From Coriaria nepalensis (Eukaryota > Streptophyta > Magnoliopsida > Cucurbitales > Coriariaceae): 64,000 bases of DNA. A program made the translations under genes and the position numbers. The stretch covers positions 29,704,642 through 29,768,641 of the forward strand of contig CP114483.1 in assembly GCA_027186245.1 (NCBI GenBank), in the 5' to 3' direction. The number at the start of each line of letters is the position of its first letter. Positions within the stretch are counted from its first letter, which is position 1. Shown here piece by piece: positions 23,081 to 36,400 of this stretch. The notes beneath the pieces were generated by a model that did not search any database, had not been told where the DNA came from, and saw only the letters and a program-made list of their open reading frames with translations.

Positions 23081-25109
23081 TGTTAAAAAACGTAGGCATG
23101 TGAATAACAAAGTAAATGCAGCGGAAGTAATATTTAAAATTTATTCAAATCATATTCTAGCATGTATAGTTTTTAGCAAGATCGATCATACAATAATTAT
23201 ATTTCATATAATCTATTTTAGAGAAAGTATAGTAAAATCCCATCATAATTAAATCAATACTAGGTTAAGGAATACCTCTCTTCTTTGATAGAGATGGGAG
23301 GTGCCCACGTGTTCACCTTTTAACCTTATTCCACACGACTTGTTTTGCATAATTAAGTTTCTAATAAAAATCTCAACACATGAGATAATAAGCGTGAAAA
23401 AAGAGATGAAAAAAAACACTTTTTTTCTCTCTCACAATTTTTGACCAATGAGGCTTTTAATTATTTGATTTATTCAGTCATGCCCTTAGGTCCTATTTAT
23501 AGGAACCACATAAGGTTAGTTTGTAGCTTATAACTCTAATCACATTAGGTTAGCTAGTAGCTTAAAACTCTAATCATATTTGACTTATTAAATGGGTCAA
23601 ACCCAACTCACATGGCCGGCCACTTCTATGGTCATACCTATGGGTATTTAATCAACCCTTTGATAATTGGCCTACGAAAATCTAATTAATAATCTAGTCC
23701 ATTAACCCTTTAATGTTTAATTATTAATATGAATCTTTATAACACTTTTATAATTAAATAAAAGAGCATATGTAACTTATTAATTTCTAATTAAATTAAT
23801 ATCATATTTAGTTATGCTAGCAAAGCTGCATAATATTAAATTTAATAAATTAATAATTATCATTTTGTCCTCATAATCAAACTATAAGTTAAATTACCAT
23901 TTTATCCCTAAAATAGTTTTTGTCTATTTTTCCTTTTCTGCAAAGAAACCTTAACTGAGTTACTACGAATCTTATGTGTTTGACCGATTAGGTTCTACAT
24001 CATGCCGACATGAAGATTTCATAAACACTTTTAAGATTTTATTTAATTCCAAATTAAATTCATTTAATTTAAAATAATCTTTTATATTAAACAATTAACA
24101 TAATTATCTCATGATTAAATAAGTTTAAACCCCTAAGTATATTGACTTCTAGAAAAGTATTAAGACTACCCGTGAGATGAGAAGTACCATCTTCCAAGAG
24201 AACCTATTGTGACTATAGTAAGTTTACAATAACAATCATTCTATCTTACCAATATCTCAATTCTTCATAGGGCATGGTTTGACTATTAAACCTTAATAGA
24301 CCTAAGTCATATGGATCATTATATCTTTATTAAACATCGATAATGGATTTATATAAACTCCTTTCATATCACACTACTTTGCAAAGATTCCTTGTTCAAT
24401 GAAGTATATCATAAGACCTATTTCCAAATCTGGATACGATGAATTCTCTCTTGACCATACACAACTTTCTCGCACAACATTTCATACCCAGCGGTTCACC
24501 ACGTTCACACATGGCTAGGGATAATTGGAATGATGTCAAAGTGTGAAACTTTGTACTCAAGGAACAATAGTGACATAAGTCTGAAAACCACATGTAATAT
24601 AGTCTCTAGATAATTCTCATTAATAATTAGTAATAATTACCATTGAAAATTATCTAAGTGTCACGTTCAATACCCTTAATCTCTACTAAGTACACACACA
24701 ATCATCATGATGTTCCATTAACACCACTTGGCTATGAGATCAACGAACCTAACATTAGGTGATGGACTACATGATTTTCTATTCATATCAATTGATATCT
24801 ATTATCGAGATCCTATGACAACGAACCGATTTGTGTCTTAGGGCTTTTAGCGACTCGAGTTTTTGCTAGCATAATCTTTATCATTGTCTCCAAAGTGCAT
24901 AACTCAAGACATTTGACTTTATCACGATATGTATTTATATAACATATAATATTAATTCCAACAAAATTAATATACATTATAAATATTAAATGACTTTCAT
25001 AAATAACAATTAATAATGTCTGGCTAATATTTGCATAAAAAATAATATCACATAAAATATTTGCCTTATCGGGTCAAAATCTGATTGGTTTGACGGACAT
25101 ACAATTTCA
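23081..25109 (-). repeat. 3' LTR of the copia element (LTR B), about 2.03 kb
   Basis: Starts TGTTAAAAAACG at 23081 and ends ACAATTTCA at 25109, so it has TG...CA ends. It directly borders the purine tract and RNase H coding on its right. The right half matches LTR A; related sequence recurs at 5.5-6.2, 30.5-30.75 and 58.2-60.4 kb. Confidence 0.7.
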
Positions 25110-26430
25110 ATCTTCCACTTGCACTAAAGCTAATCATTTCCAAAACTAATTCCCATCTCATCAAGATGGTGATCTAAATTTTATCAGGAAAGCGCCTTAG
25201 TGAATGGATATGCTATGTTCTCATCTATGTTGACGTATCCTCATCCAATTATCTCTCGAATGAAGTGATAACATCGCAGCATGTGTTTGGATTTATGATG
25301 AAACCTAAGTTCCTTTGCTTGTGCTATTATACCGTTGGTATCGTAGTACACTACTATGGGGTCAATGATGCTTGGAACCTTACCAAGTTAAGTTATAAAC
25401 ATTTTCATCCAAACCATTTCCCTTGTTGCTTTTGAAGCTGCAATTTATTGGGCTTTAGTAGTGGAATCTGAAATCATTTTCTGTTTGGAACTCTTCCAAA
25501 TGACCGCTTCACCTTTCAGTGTGAGCACAAATCTTGAAATTGATTTACTATCATCAATATCTAACTGGAAGCTAGAGTATGCGAAACTCTCAATTTTCAA
25601 GTCAAAACCTCCATAAACCAAGAACATATCTTTAGTCATTCTCAAGTACTTAAGAATGTTCTTGACTGAAATCCAATGCTTTTGTCTTAGATTGCCTTGA
25701 AACCTGCTCGTAACACTTAGAGCATATGCAACACCGGTTTCGCACATAACATAGCACACATTATGGATCCTACAACTGAAGCATAAGGCACTCCACTCAT
25801 CTCATCCCTCTCCGATTGTATCTTGTGAGACATATTCTTGGAGAGGTAAATTTCATGACTCATCGGCAAGAATCTGCTCTTAGAATCTTTCATGCTAAAT
25901 CGTTTTAGCACTATCTACATATGACGAATGAGTCAAGCCTAGAAATCTTCTAGATCTATCTCTATAGATTTTTATTCCTAGAATATAGGTTGCTTCATCC
26001 AAATCTTTTATGGAGAAATTCTTTGATAGCCACAACTTAGTAGACTATAACATATTTTTATCATTCCTAATGAGTAGTATGTCATCAACGTATAGAATTA
26101 TGAAAGCAACAGAGCTCTCACTAACTTTCTTGTACATATAGGAATCATCTTCATTCTTAATGAAGTCAAATGATTTGATCATTTCATCGAAATAAATGTT
26201 CTAACTCTGAGATGCTTGTTTAAGGCCGTATATGGACCTTTACAGCTTACACAACTTTTTTGTATTTTTCTGGTCCTTGACACCCTTGGGTTGTATCATA
26301 TACACGTCCTCGTCAAGGTACCAATTTAGAAAGATTATTAGGTCCATTTGTCAAATCTCATAATCATGGTAAGTTGCAATAGGAAGTAATATCCAAATGG
26401 ATTTGTTCATTGCTACATGCAAGAAAGTTT

Positions 26431-26747
26431 CCTCATAATTGATCCCTTCTTTTTACCTATAACCCTTTACAATTAGTCTAGCTTTACAGGTTTCGACCTT
26501 TCCATCTGCTCCTGTTTTCTTCTTGAAAACTCACTTGCATCCTATAGGAACTATTTTTGTAGGTATATCCACCAAGTTCCATACTTGCATCCTCATAATT
26601 GATCCCTTCTTTTTACTTATAACCCTTTACAATTAGTCTAGCTTTACAGGTTTCGACCTTTCCATCTGCTCCTGTTTTCTTCTTGAAAACCCACTTGCAT
26701 CCTATAGGAACTATTTTTGTAGGTATATCCACCAAGTTCCATACTTG
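26431..26747 (-). repeat. 159-bp tandem duplication inside the copia RT region
   Basis: A unit starting TCCTCATAATTGATCCC occurs at 26431-26589 and again at 26590-26747. Only two differences are visible (T/C positions), so it is recent relative to the decay of the element. 159 is divisible by three. Confidence 0.93.
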
Positions 26748-29700
26748 GTTGGCATACATGAAATTCATCTCGGATTTCAGGGCTTCTAGTCATCTTTCAG
26801 AATTCAAGCTATTAATAGCCTCAGAATTAGTTGTAGGATCATCATCTATGATCGGTTGATTACTATGATTTTTTACTATAAATCTATAATACTCCAGCCC
26901 ACTAGATACTCTACTAGATCTACGAACCTTTTGTTTACTTTGAGGTATCATAATATCCTCTTTTAGAGGTGCTTCAGTCGAAAGCTATGGGGTACTAGGA
27001 TCATCTATCTAAATGTCATTTTGTGTATCATGAACTTCATCAAATTCAATCTTGCTCCCATTATTCCTTTCAAAAAGGAATTCCTTCTCTAAGAAGACAA
27101 CATGTCTGGCAACAAACACATTTTGCTCAATGCAATGATAAAAGTAGTATCTCAAAATTTCCTTCGGATACCCCACAAAATAACATTTTTTAGATCTCGC
27201 CTCCAACTTTTCTGCTTCTTGTTTCTTGCTTCTTGATATAAGCATGGCAGCCTCATATGTGAATGTTTAAAGTTTTCCCTTTTGTATTTTCATATCTCAT
27301 ATGGTGTCGAAGAAATAGATTTTGAAGGTATCCTAATAATTATGTAAGCAAAAGTTTCTAGGGTATATTTCCAAAATGACAGAAGTAGATCGATAAAACT
27401 CATTATAGACTAAACTATCTCCAAAAGGGTCTGATTTCTCTTCTCAAACATGCTATTCAGTTATGGTGTTCTAGGAAGTGTCAATTATGAGATTATAATA
27501 TTCCCTTTCAAGAAGTTAAGAAACTCAAATCTCAAGTATTCACTACCTCGATCAGATCAAAATATTTTAATACTTTTACCTAGTTATTTTTCTACTTCAT
27601 TCTTGTATTCTTAGAATTTCTCAAATGATTCGGATTTATGTTTCATAAGATAAATATGACTGAATCGAGAGAGATCATAAATGAATGTAATGAAGTATGA
27701 AAACCTACCTCTGGCGGGAGTTGACATAAGCCCACATACATCAGTATGTACTAGACCCAACAACTCCATTTGTCTTTCTTTAGTTTGACTAAAAAGAGAT
27801 TTGATCATATTTCCTAATAAACAAGATTTGCAAGTTGGCATAGTTTCCAAATCAAACGGATCAAATATCCATCTTTATGTAACCTTTAAATTCTTATGTT
27901 GGCATAACCTAACCGATAATTCCATAGGTACGGTTGATTCATATCAGACTTTCTTTTCTTAGCATGTTCAATATTGAGACAGGTTTCATCATTTAAATTT
28001 AAGACATAAATACCATTATTTAAGGAACTACCTCCATAAAATAATTTATCCAAATAGATACTCAAAATATTATCCTTGAAGGAAAAGGCAAAGTCCTCTT
28101 CATCAAGTCTGGAAATAGAAATAATATTTTAGATAACAGTTTATGCAAATAATAATGTCTCAAATTTAACACTAAGCTTGAAGGCAAAGCCAAACTATAA
28201 GTGCCTATATTTAAAGCATCAATTTTTTCTTAATTTCTAGCTCATAGGTTGACTTCACCATTCTTCAAGATCCATCTACCTTTTAGATTCTATAATTTAT
28301 TAAAAAATTTGAGATCCACAACTGGTAACCAATATCCAAGTAGAATGATCATTACAAGAAAGATTAATCTCAATCATGGACATTCCTAAAGCGGCATCAC
28401 TATTTCTTTTGATACTTGTAAGACACTTCTTGCAATCTCATTTCCAATGTCCAGATTCTCCACTACGGAAATAATTTCCCTCTTTGCTTTTCTCGATGAA
28501 CTCCTCCACTATTTATACACACTCATGCAAATCTTGCAAGTTCATATCAATTTTAACCATCTGAAAGTTGCATACAAATAAAGTGAATGAATCAGAGAGT
28601 GATCTTAATACTAAGTCAATCATCAACTTAATATCTATTTATGAGCCTAGACTCTTTAGCTCGTCAATGTAAACAATCATTTCACTCACATGTTCACTAA
28701 TAGAGATGCCCTCGATCATCTTTGTTGGATAATCCATAGCTATCCCTTCGATTATCATCCTCATACATAGCTCTAAGGTTATTGATAATCTCAACAGCAT
28801 GGAGTTTTTCATAATGCTTTTGGAGCTCATCTTTCATCGATGTAAGCATAATGCATTGCACATCATTATCTCGCTCCAGTTACTTATTCCATGCAGCCAT
28901 TATTTTGACATTAGATCTCTCAAGCGGGTCTTGCATGACCGATTGATTTAAAACATAAAGCAAATACTCATATCTGAGAATGATTCTCAGATTTCTATAC
29001 TAATCTTTAAAATTGGTTCCAACCAACTTATTTTATTCAAGCATTTGATTCAGTTTATCAAACATTCCAAACTACATAAAAATAAAACACAACAACATAA
29101 GCAAATATGCGTAGAAAATAAGCTACCAAACATTTTAAAAGTCATATAAAATTTTTGGTATCTCCCACTATTTTATTACTAATTATATTTACCTCCTTAA
29201 TATAAAATGAGAAAAATTATTTTTCTTAGCGGGAAAAGGATCAAACCATCTTATTATAACTTCTATGTGTTTGTAGCCAATTACAATAACATGAAACATA
29301 GGAAATCCTTTTGCAATTACATCTCATATAACTCCTTTATCTTACCTCTATCAAAATATAATCCCATGTGTCTGTAGCATATTATATTTTCCTAGTTGAA
29401 CTTAATCCAAACATTCTTGTGAAACGTAAATTGTTAAACTAGTACATTCATGTGTCCATGTTCACACTTAGAATGACAACATTACTCAGTTACACATCTC
29501 ATGTTATAATAATAAGCATGTATGCTTACATAAATATAAGCCCCCACGTATCCATGGTCTTCCTATATTTAATCTAAATATCACATATATTATAATGTTT
29601 GGAAGGTAAGACATGAAACAATTTTCACAACCAATTTCATCTCAATATTATCAAATGAACGATTTTAAACAGTCTCATCACAATCAAACATACATATATA

Positions 29701-30489
29701 TCATGCTCTATCTCATAGTCTTTAAATATGATGTGATAACATATTTAACTAAGCATATATAAACATATAATAATGCATGTACATTTAACACATTAAATTA
29801 CATACATCTAATGCATGAACATGTTAAAATAATTTTAATTATTCATAGATTATTATTGTTTTATCTCTTGATGTATAACAATGTTATGTTCATGGATTTC
29901 AAACAAGTCCTTAAATCTAATTCACTCTTGTTTCGTTCTTTTAGTTCATCTTAATCATTTCATAGCATAAGCAAACAATAAAAAATCTCAACTTTAACTC
30001 TTTAATGATATTTTTCAAAATCATCAACTTTCCATATTTGGTAAGTTTCTAATCGAATCATTTCTAAAACGATAATTATTATTTTGGAAAGTTTCATATT
30101 TTAGATCCACTTCTAAACTTAGAAATCATGCCAAAATAAATTTTCCAATTAAATTCACCATAAACTATTTAAGGTAATTTAATTTCTTGTTTAATATATT
30201 AGTAAAATACATATAAACAATTTATATTATCTTACTTATCATATTATCATCAAACAAATTATGTAATCATAATTATCCAATTAAAATCAAATTTTAATCA
30301 ATTTAATTAAAAGATTAGATTTTTTTCTAAATTTTACGAAAGTATCCAAAACTTTTGATGGTTTACGAAATGTCGGCACCGTCCGTAGGGGGGCTTCCAT
30401 CACGTGGCACACATTGCCTATCGGGTTTCCGATCGGCGATCCGTTTGATAGTTTGCTTCAACATTATCTTATCTACCTAGTGTGAAACT

Positions 30490-30676
30490 TTCAGAACAAT
30501 CCAACGATTAGAACTTAAGATATTATCATGATATGTGTGATAAATGAAAATATAATATTAATTCTAAAATAATTAATAAACATGAAAAATAGATTAATGC
30601 ATTTACTATTATTGAATGAGTAGCAAATAACAAATAATAATATCGTTAATATACATAAATAAAATTGTATCATACG

Positions 30677-30712
<36 letters not shown>

Positions 30713-30749
30713 GGTCTAAACCAATTAGTTGGACGGGTGTATACTTTCA
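30490..30749 (-). repeat. 5' LTR end of the copia element (U3 edge)
   Basis: The sequence ending CGGGTCTAAACCAATTAG then GTATACTTTCA parallels the right edge of LTR B and LTR A. It contains the (AT)16 microsatellite. The left limit of this LTR is not readable. Confidence 0.5.
30679..30710. repeat. (AT)16 microsatellite
   Basis: Uninterrupted AT dinucleotide run inside the LTR edge. Confidence 0.95.
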
Positions 30750-33452
30750 CTATGTTCATTCTTAAATCATTTAATGTTTGTATGTTTAACCAAAATTACT
30801 TAAATGTTGTTCAGAAGAAGTTAACATATACACTAGTCTTAGGTATAGGGTTTTAACTCAATATAAGGTCTGATTAAGGCTTAACTACTCAACTCGTTCT
30901 TAAGCATCAAATCTATTTTTCAGCCACAATCTTATTTGAGCTAATTGGTTTAGACCCGATAACCTATACCACATTTGGTTTTTGTTTTTTGACCACTAAT
31001 ACATGACTCACATATTCTAACATGCCCAAAAATCATATTATTTCAATCCCATTTGGTTCATGAAATTTATCCTTAAATTATGTCCATTGTTTGATATTTC
31101 AGATTGAGCATGTTATGCTTATAAATCCTTCATAAATAAACTACTACACTTGTGGAGATGAGAATTTACTACTTAAGCTGCACTCATATATTCATAACAT
31201 AGTCGAAAATCAAAATATTCGGATCATATTTAACCTCTGAAACAACTCATCAAAGTGTGATAATTTTTTGTTCATCAACAAACCTTAAAGGTTTGAGCAT
31301 ATTGTACGTAAAGATCGACCATAATTAATGAACTAGGTAATTTGAGATAAGATTTAAACCACTGATATTAGACTAACCAAGATTTAACATGGTCAAAAAT
31401 CTAATCATTTGAATCACGTTTAGATCAGGAAATCGATTTTACAAATTGTTGAAAAATCACGACTTAACCAGATTTTAAGCCAAATTTTGAAAAATCATAA
31501 CTTCCAATCTAGAAATTTCAATTGGAGGATTTCATTTGCTGAACCCTTTATCAATAAAAAGTAGTACCACTTGAAGAAAAGTTTCACGAAAACTCATAAA
31601 CATCATGATTAGTTTCTGTCACCATATCCACTTCCAGAAAGCTGATAATGTTTATATGCTTAATACATGCTTGTCTTACTATCTTATGCATCGGTAACTT
31701 GTTCTTTTGTAATTTCACCTGTTACTAGAACGATGGATGATAAATAATTATATAGGTAAGCTAGATTGTTAAATATTAGGTAAAGTTGTAGGGTTTTCGT
31801 GCTCATACTATGGCATCGGGCAGGAGCTTCAGCTCATCAGAACACTTTAGCATCGCCATCAGTAGAGTAGTACAAAGGATAAATCTTCCACACGACGACT
31901 TATCTTTGTTTATAGACGCTTTTGTTCTCTAAATTCCTTTTTCTTTTTTTTTTTTTTCTTTTATTCGTGGAAATCTTTGATGCTTTCAGAAAAGTACGTA
32001 CCCAATACCTTCCAAAGGGGCACAACACCAACGGCAGTCCACACAACTGCATTCATATCATAATTTGAAACTGACATTATCCAAAATTTATATCGCAAAT
32101 TACATTCTTCAATTTTGGTGACATTAACTGAATCAGAATAGAAATTAGCATTTAGAAAGAACTATATTTTTGTAAATCCAAACTAGCTGTAAAGTGACAT
32201 TTTTAAGTTGAAGACCACAGCACGTGCAGCAGTCTAGGCTTGAATTTGGTCCGAAACATACGAGTCTGAACTCACATGTATCAATATAGATCAATACAAA
32301 ACTCAACTAACCGTCCATAAATAGCTGCTATATCATTTAATGAAAAGCAGTTATGGCATTTAATAAAGGCAATTAAATGACAAAAATATGCTTCATCAAA
32401 TGGACGATTGAATCGAGTTTTGAATCGATGAGTTCAAATAAGTTCAGACCAAATCCAAACTACAACAATGTAGCCTTAAAACATGAAAGAAAAGCAGCAA
32501 ACATAACAAACAGAAAATCAACAGAAAGAATATGGGGATTAGGGCTCATGTCAAAAAGTCCAAAGCAAAGAAACAATATAAATAGACTAGACCAAAACAG
32601 TTCTCTCCACCAGAACCACAATCAAAAACCAATCGCGAGTTTCAAGAAAATGTACACTTTCTAATCCCACAAAGTGTTCCTCTTTTGCTTGTGTAATGAT
32701 AAATTGTAACATGAACAAAATTGTTTTCTTTCAACTGAATTTTCAAATACGATTAAGCAACAGCCCCCTCAAGCTCAAAAGAAAAAGGAAAAATCCGGTA
32801 AGCCACCATCTGAGATTATAGTCTTAATTTACCAAAATGTGGTTATTCTCGAGGTGAATTTTGTACAGTTGAAATTAGCTGTTATAATCTGGTAGTAGAC
32901 CTCTGCTCCAGAACAAAAATTAAACTGTCAAGACAGAGAAAGAAAATTATTAATATGGCATGGCATATAACTTAACAAGCCTTGATGACATAGGGGACCA
33001 AAAATAAATAGTCAGGCCGACCAATTAATTCTAACCAACAATAATAAAGAGTACAAGTACAGTTCTTAAGTTCCAAAATTCAAGAGACATATCAACACCT
33101 CATAATAACATGCTAATGAATTCTATGTTCTACTAATCCCCACAAGAAAATCCTAGAATCACAAGCAACAAACAACAAATGAGTAACTTGGACAGTACTT
33201 TCCAGTTCTAAATGTATCAGAAAACATCTTATGTATTTATTTTCTATTATAATCTATTGTAAAGACTAACAGTGCCATGTTTGGATCACTAGACAAAAGG
33301 TATCCAATCATATACGATATCTTATTTTTCACACCTAAATTGTAATGTGCAATTTCAAACCCAAGATATTTAAGCATGATGAGTAATAAACATAAAGCCC
33401 AATATAACTGATAACTCATATAATCAGGCTTACCAAGGACTGGCAAAAAGTT
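30750..33452. other. Gene-free stretch, including CYP40 3' flank
   Basis: No gene recognised. The 31-31.6 kb part looks like old repeat debris; a poly(T) run lies at about 31950. The CYP40 3' UTR is expected within the right few hundred bases. Confidence 0.4.
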
Positions 33453-36400
33453 CTATTGAAACATCTTGCTAAATGCCTTCCTCTCCTGATCATGTCTATC
33501 AGCAATCTGTAACAGGAGTTATCAATTTAACTATTCTAAGCATTTGCTCTCAATGAAAACACACACACGTACCCAGGAAAAAAAAATGAAGTGTGATTTC
33601 TCTTATACACCAACCTTTTTCTTGGCAGCAGCCAGCTCTTTCTTTATTACAGCTGAAAACATCACACAATTAGCAAGGTATCAGTAAAGTCAAAAAATCA
33701 TATATTTATGTCTTTTGATATCGTACTACTTTGAAAGAAACCTACAATTATTGTAGCCTGATCTTATCAAAGGAGAATCCTTAAAAGGATTTTATTCTTT
33801 TGATATCATACTACTTCCAAAAGGTACAACAAGATAGATAAGAAATCGCTCGTATCCGAAACAGAGCAATAATTAATTGATTTAAGATTCTAAGTTACTA
33901 ATTTTATAATTAGTAATGTTAATAGGTAATCTCCATTTTTGATCTACGCATTTTTTGTTTCCATTAACCAGAATCAATGAAAGTATAAAATCCTTTTTTA
34001 ATAGCTTGGGCGGGGGACCCCGATAGATAGGAAATTGAAGTCTACCGTCATTGGGCTCCAAATCCAAAGCCTTCTTAAAGCTTTCAACTGCAGCATCGAT
34101 GTCATTAAGTGCAATATATGCCTGATAATTAGGACTGTTGTCATTAGATATTGATGGCACTAGAATATTATTGAAGGAAATCATGTAAAAGATTAAATGC
34201 TGGAAACTTGCTATGAATTTTATGAAGTTTCAATGGGACCGTAAAAATAAGACAAGCCAATCAATAAAAGAAATGCCATCTGACGCATTGAGAAGTAGAT
34301 ATTTAATTAGTATCAGGTGCAAACATTGATGCCTATCTAGAGAAAAATTCTCAAGACAACTACTACCCATCCTTTCCCTCATTGCAATTTCAATAACAGA
34401 AATACCAACCTGACCTTGGCGAAACAAGGCTTTCACATTGTTCTCTCCATCACGCATTGCAAAATCAGTGTCCAGCAATGCTCCTTTCAGATCCCCCAAC
34501 TTCAATTTGCAAGCCTACATCAACACAGCAAGCCTTGGATATTAAGATGAAAAAACGGCAAACAGCAATCTGATTGGAAAATTATAGCAAAAACCTACAA
34601 TTGTAGCCTGAATATAAGTTTGTAGCATCAAGTATCCAACTGTTGCTGGTCATTTATGATAATCATTGATAGATAACTAGAGAAAATATGAAGAAAATGC
34701 ATGCGTCTCATACTGATAGGTGCATGCTTGGTTTTAGAAGTTCTATCCATAAACTGCCATGGGGAAATTCATAAGCTAAAAGTACCTTTCACAATGCTAA
34801 AAAAGGTATGACTTTGAACCACTAATTAGGCAGATAACTTCCTCCACAGGTTATTAAGCTGGTCATCTTGGAATTTACGGTACTTTTTAGTTCTCATAGA
34901 AACCTAAGGGCAAATAAACCTAAATTATTGGATTAGTTAATGTGGTAACTTGCTGATGATTTTACAAGGAACCAATTGATACTTCAATTATAGAAGTATG
35001 AAGCTGCTAACACCAATTGCTGCATATGTAAGCTGAATATAAAGTCCAGAATCAGTAAAGCCATCAGCAGCACTAGAACTTCATGGACAATAAAAGAAAT
35101 CGGTTAAATCCGTCCACAAACTGACCAACAATGCAAAACATACCAATGGAAAAAATGTATTAGGGCTGTGCAAAGGGCGGATAAGGATATCTCCTATCCG
35201 CCATATCCACTGTTTAGGCCAAGGGCAGTTATCTGCCCGTTAGAATTTTGGGCATGAGGGTAACCGCTCTATCTGCACTGCCATGGATAGGTCGGTTATC
35301 TGCAACCGGCCCCACGGGCAGATAGGCCAGTTATCCGCCCTATCCACTCTGCCATGGTGGGCCTATCGTTTGTCGCAAGAGAAAGAGTGAGAGAGGGCAG
35401 CGGAGTGTTTCCTGTCATTGGATTCAAGGTGAGAGAGTGAGAGAGAGAGCGCCATGGTGGGCCTGTCGTTAGATTCAATGTCATGAAGGTTTCTGGTGTT
35501 TCTCTCCTTGCCCTCTTCAAGGAAAAGAAGGAGAAGCCTTCTTAGAACTTCATAGGCAGAGATTTCAATTCTCTTTAAATTTTGTTGTTAGTTTTCATAT
35601 GGAGCTCCTGTTCTACCTTAACACTCCAGAGTTGTCGCTATATACAAGCAAAATAGGGGTGGATATCCACCCAATTATCCAACGGATATAATGGCGTGGT
35701 GGATATCCGCCCGCCTCAAATTTTTTTTAAGAATAACCGCCCTATCTGCCCAGTCAGCAGGCAGATCAGGCAGTTATAATGGTTACGGATAAGGTTGTAC
35801 AACCCTAAAATGTATCATCTAAATTCTTAAGCAGTATGTAAATCTTGGAAATCAGCTTATTGACACATACTGTAGGTCAATATTCATCCTCCAATTAGTA
35901 TATAATCATTCCCAAAAAATCTGGAAATAAACTTACAGAACTATTTGTGAATATCTGGGACTTCGTCTTTCTCAGACTTGAACTTTTCTCTGCAAAGCCA
36001 CACAAGAGAACAATAGATCAAAGAACTATGTCATGGTAAGCTAGCAGCAAAAATTGGTGAAATGTTGCTTTGAGAAGTAAGAGATTTGTTGTTGAATATT
36101 GGACTATTCTACCTTCATCAATTCCATCTTTCTCCCAACATATATCAAGATAGCGTAAAGCCTTCCGGTACTTTCTCAGAGCCATTTTAAAATCTTGTTT
36201 CTGTAAAAGAGATTATTGACATTTCATGTATAATCGAAGGATAAATCAGAGAAAGAATAACTAATAAGATAGAGCACCATTCAAATTTATAAATAATAGA
36301 AAATAACTTTACTAAGCGACCATTAACATGAGATGGAAACAGAGCAATGCTCACATTACCTTGTAATGTTCATTACCAAAAGCCTTGACAGTATCTACAG

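Larger units (their letters stand above)
23081..30749 (-). mobile_element. Ty1-copia retrotransposon with gag-pol and 3' LTR, minus strand, decayed
   Basis: Reading leftwards on the minus strand: gag (about 29.07-28.5 kb, with a WYRNLRI-like start and QCIMLTSMKDELQKHYE), integrase (27.85-27.61 kb, CKSCLLGNM, HTDVCG, YLMKHKSESFEKF), integrase C-terminus (27.25-27.0 kb, SKKCYFVGYPK), RT with YVDD at 26081-26092, and RNase H (25.9-25.2 kb, SVKNILKYLR, WKSSKQK). A purine-rich tract (GTGGAAGA) at 25111-25120 is followed by the LTR. Stops and frameshifts are scattered throughout. Right of gag is sequence ending at 30749 in an edge similar to the U3 ends of the other LTRs, taken as the diverged 5' LTR. 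I could not find a primer binding site or matching 5-bp target duplication, so the right limit is less certain than the left. Confidence 0.8.

Noticed and set aside
29157..29175. TGGTATC word next to gag as a tRNA primer binding site
   Set aside because: It lies on the wrong strand for a minus-strand element and does not extend into the usual TGGTATCAGAGC match.
32377..32664. Plus-strand gene of 95 codons downstream of CYP40
   Set aside because: Biased Asn/Lys/Ser composition from AT-rich DNA, no recognised domain, and it lies in the CYP40 3' flank.
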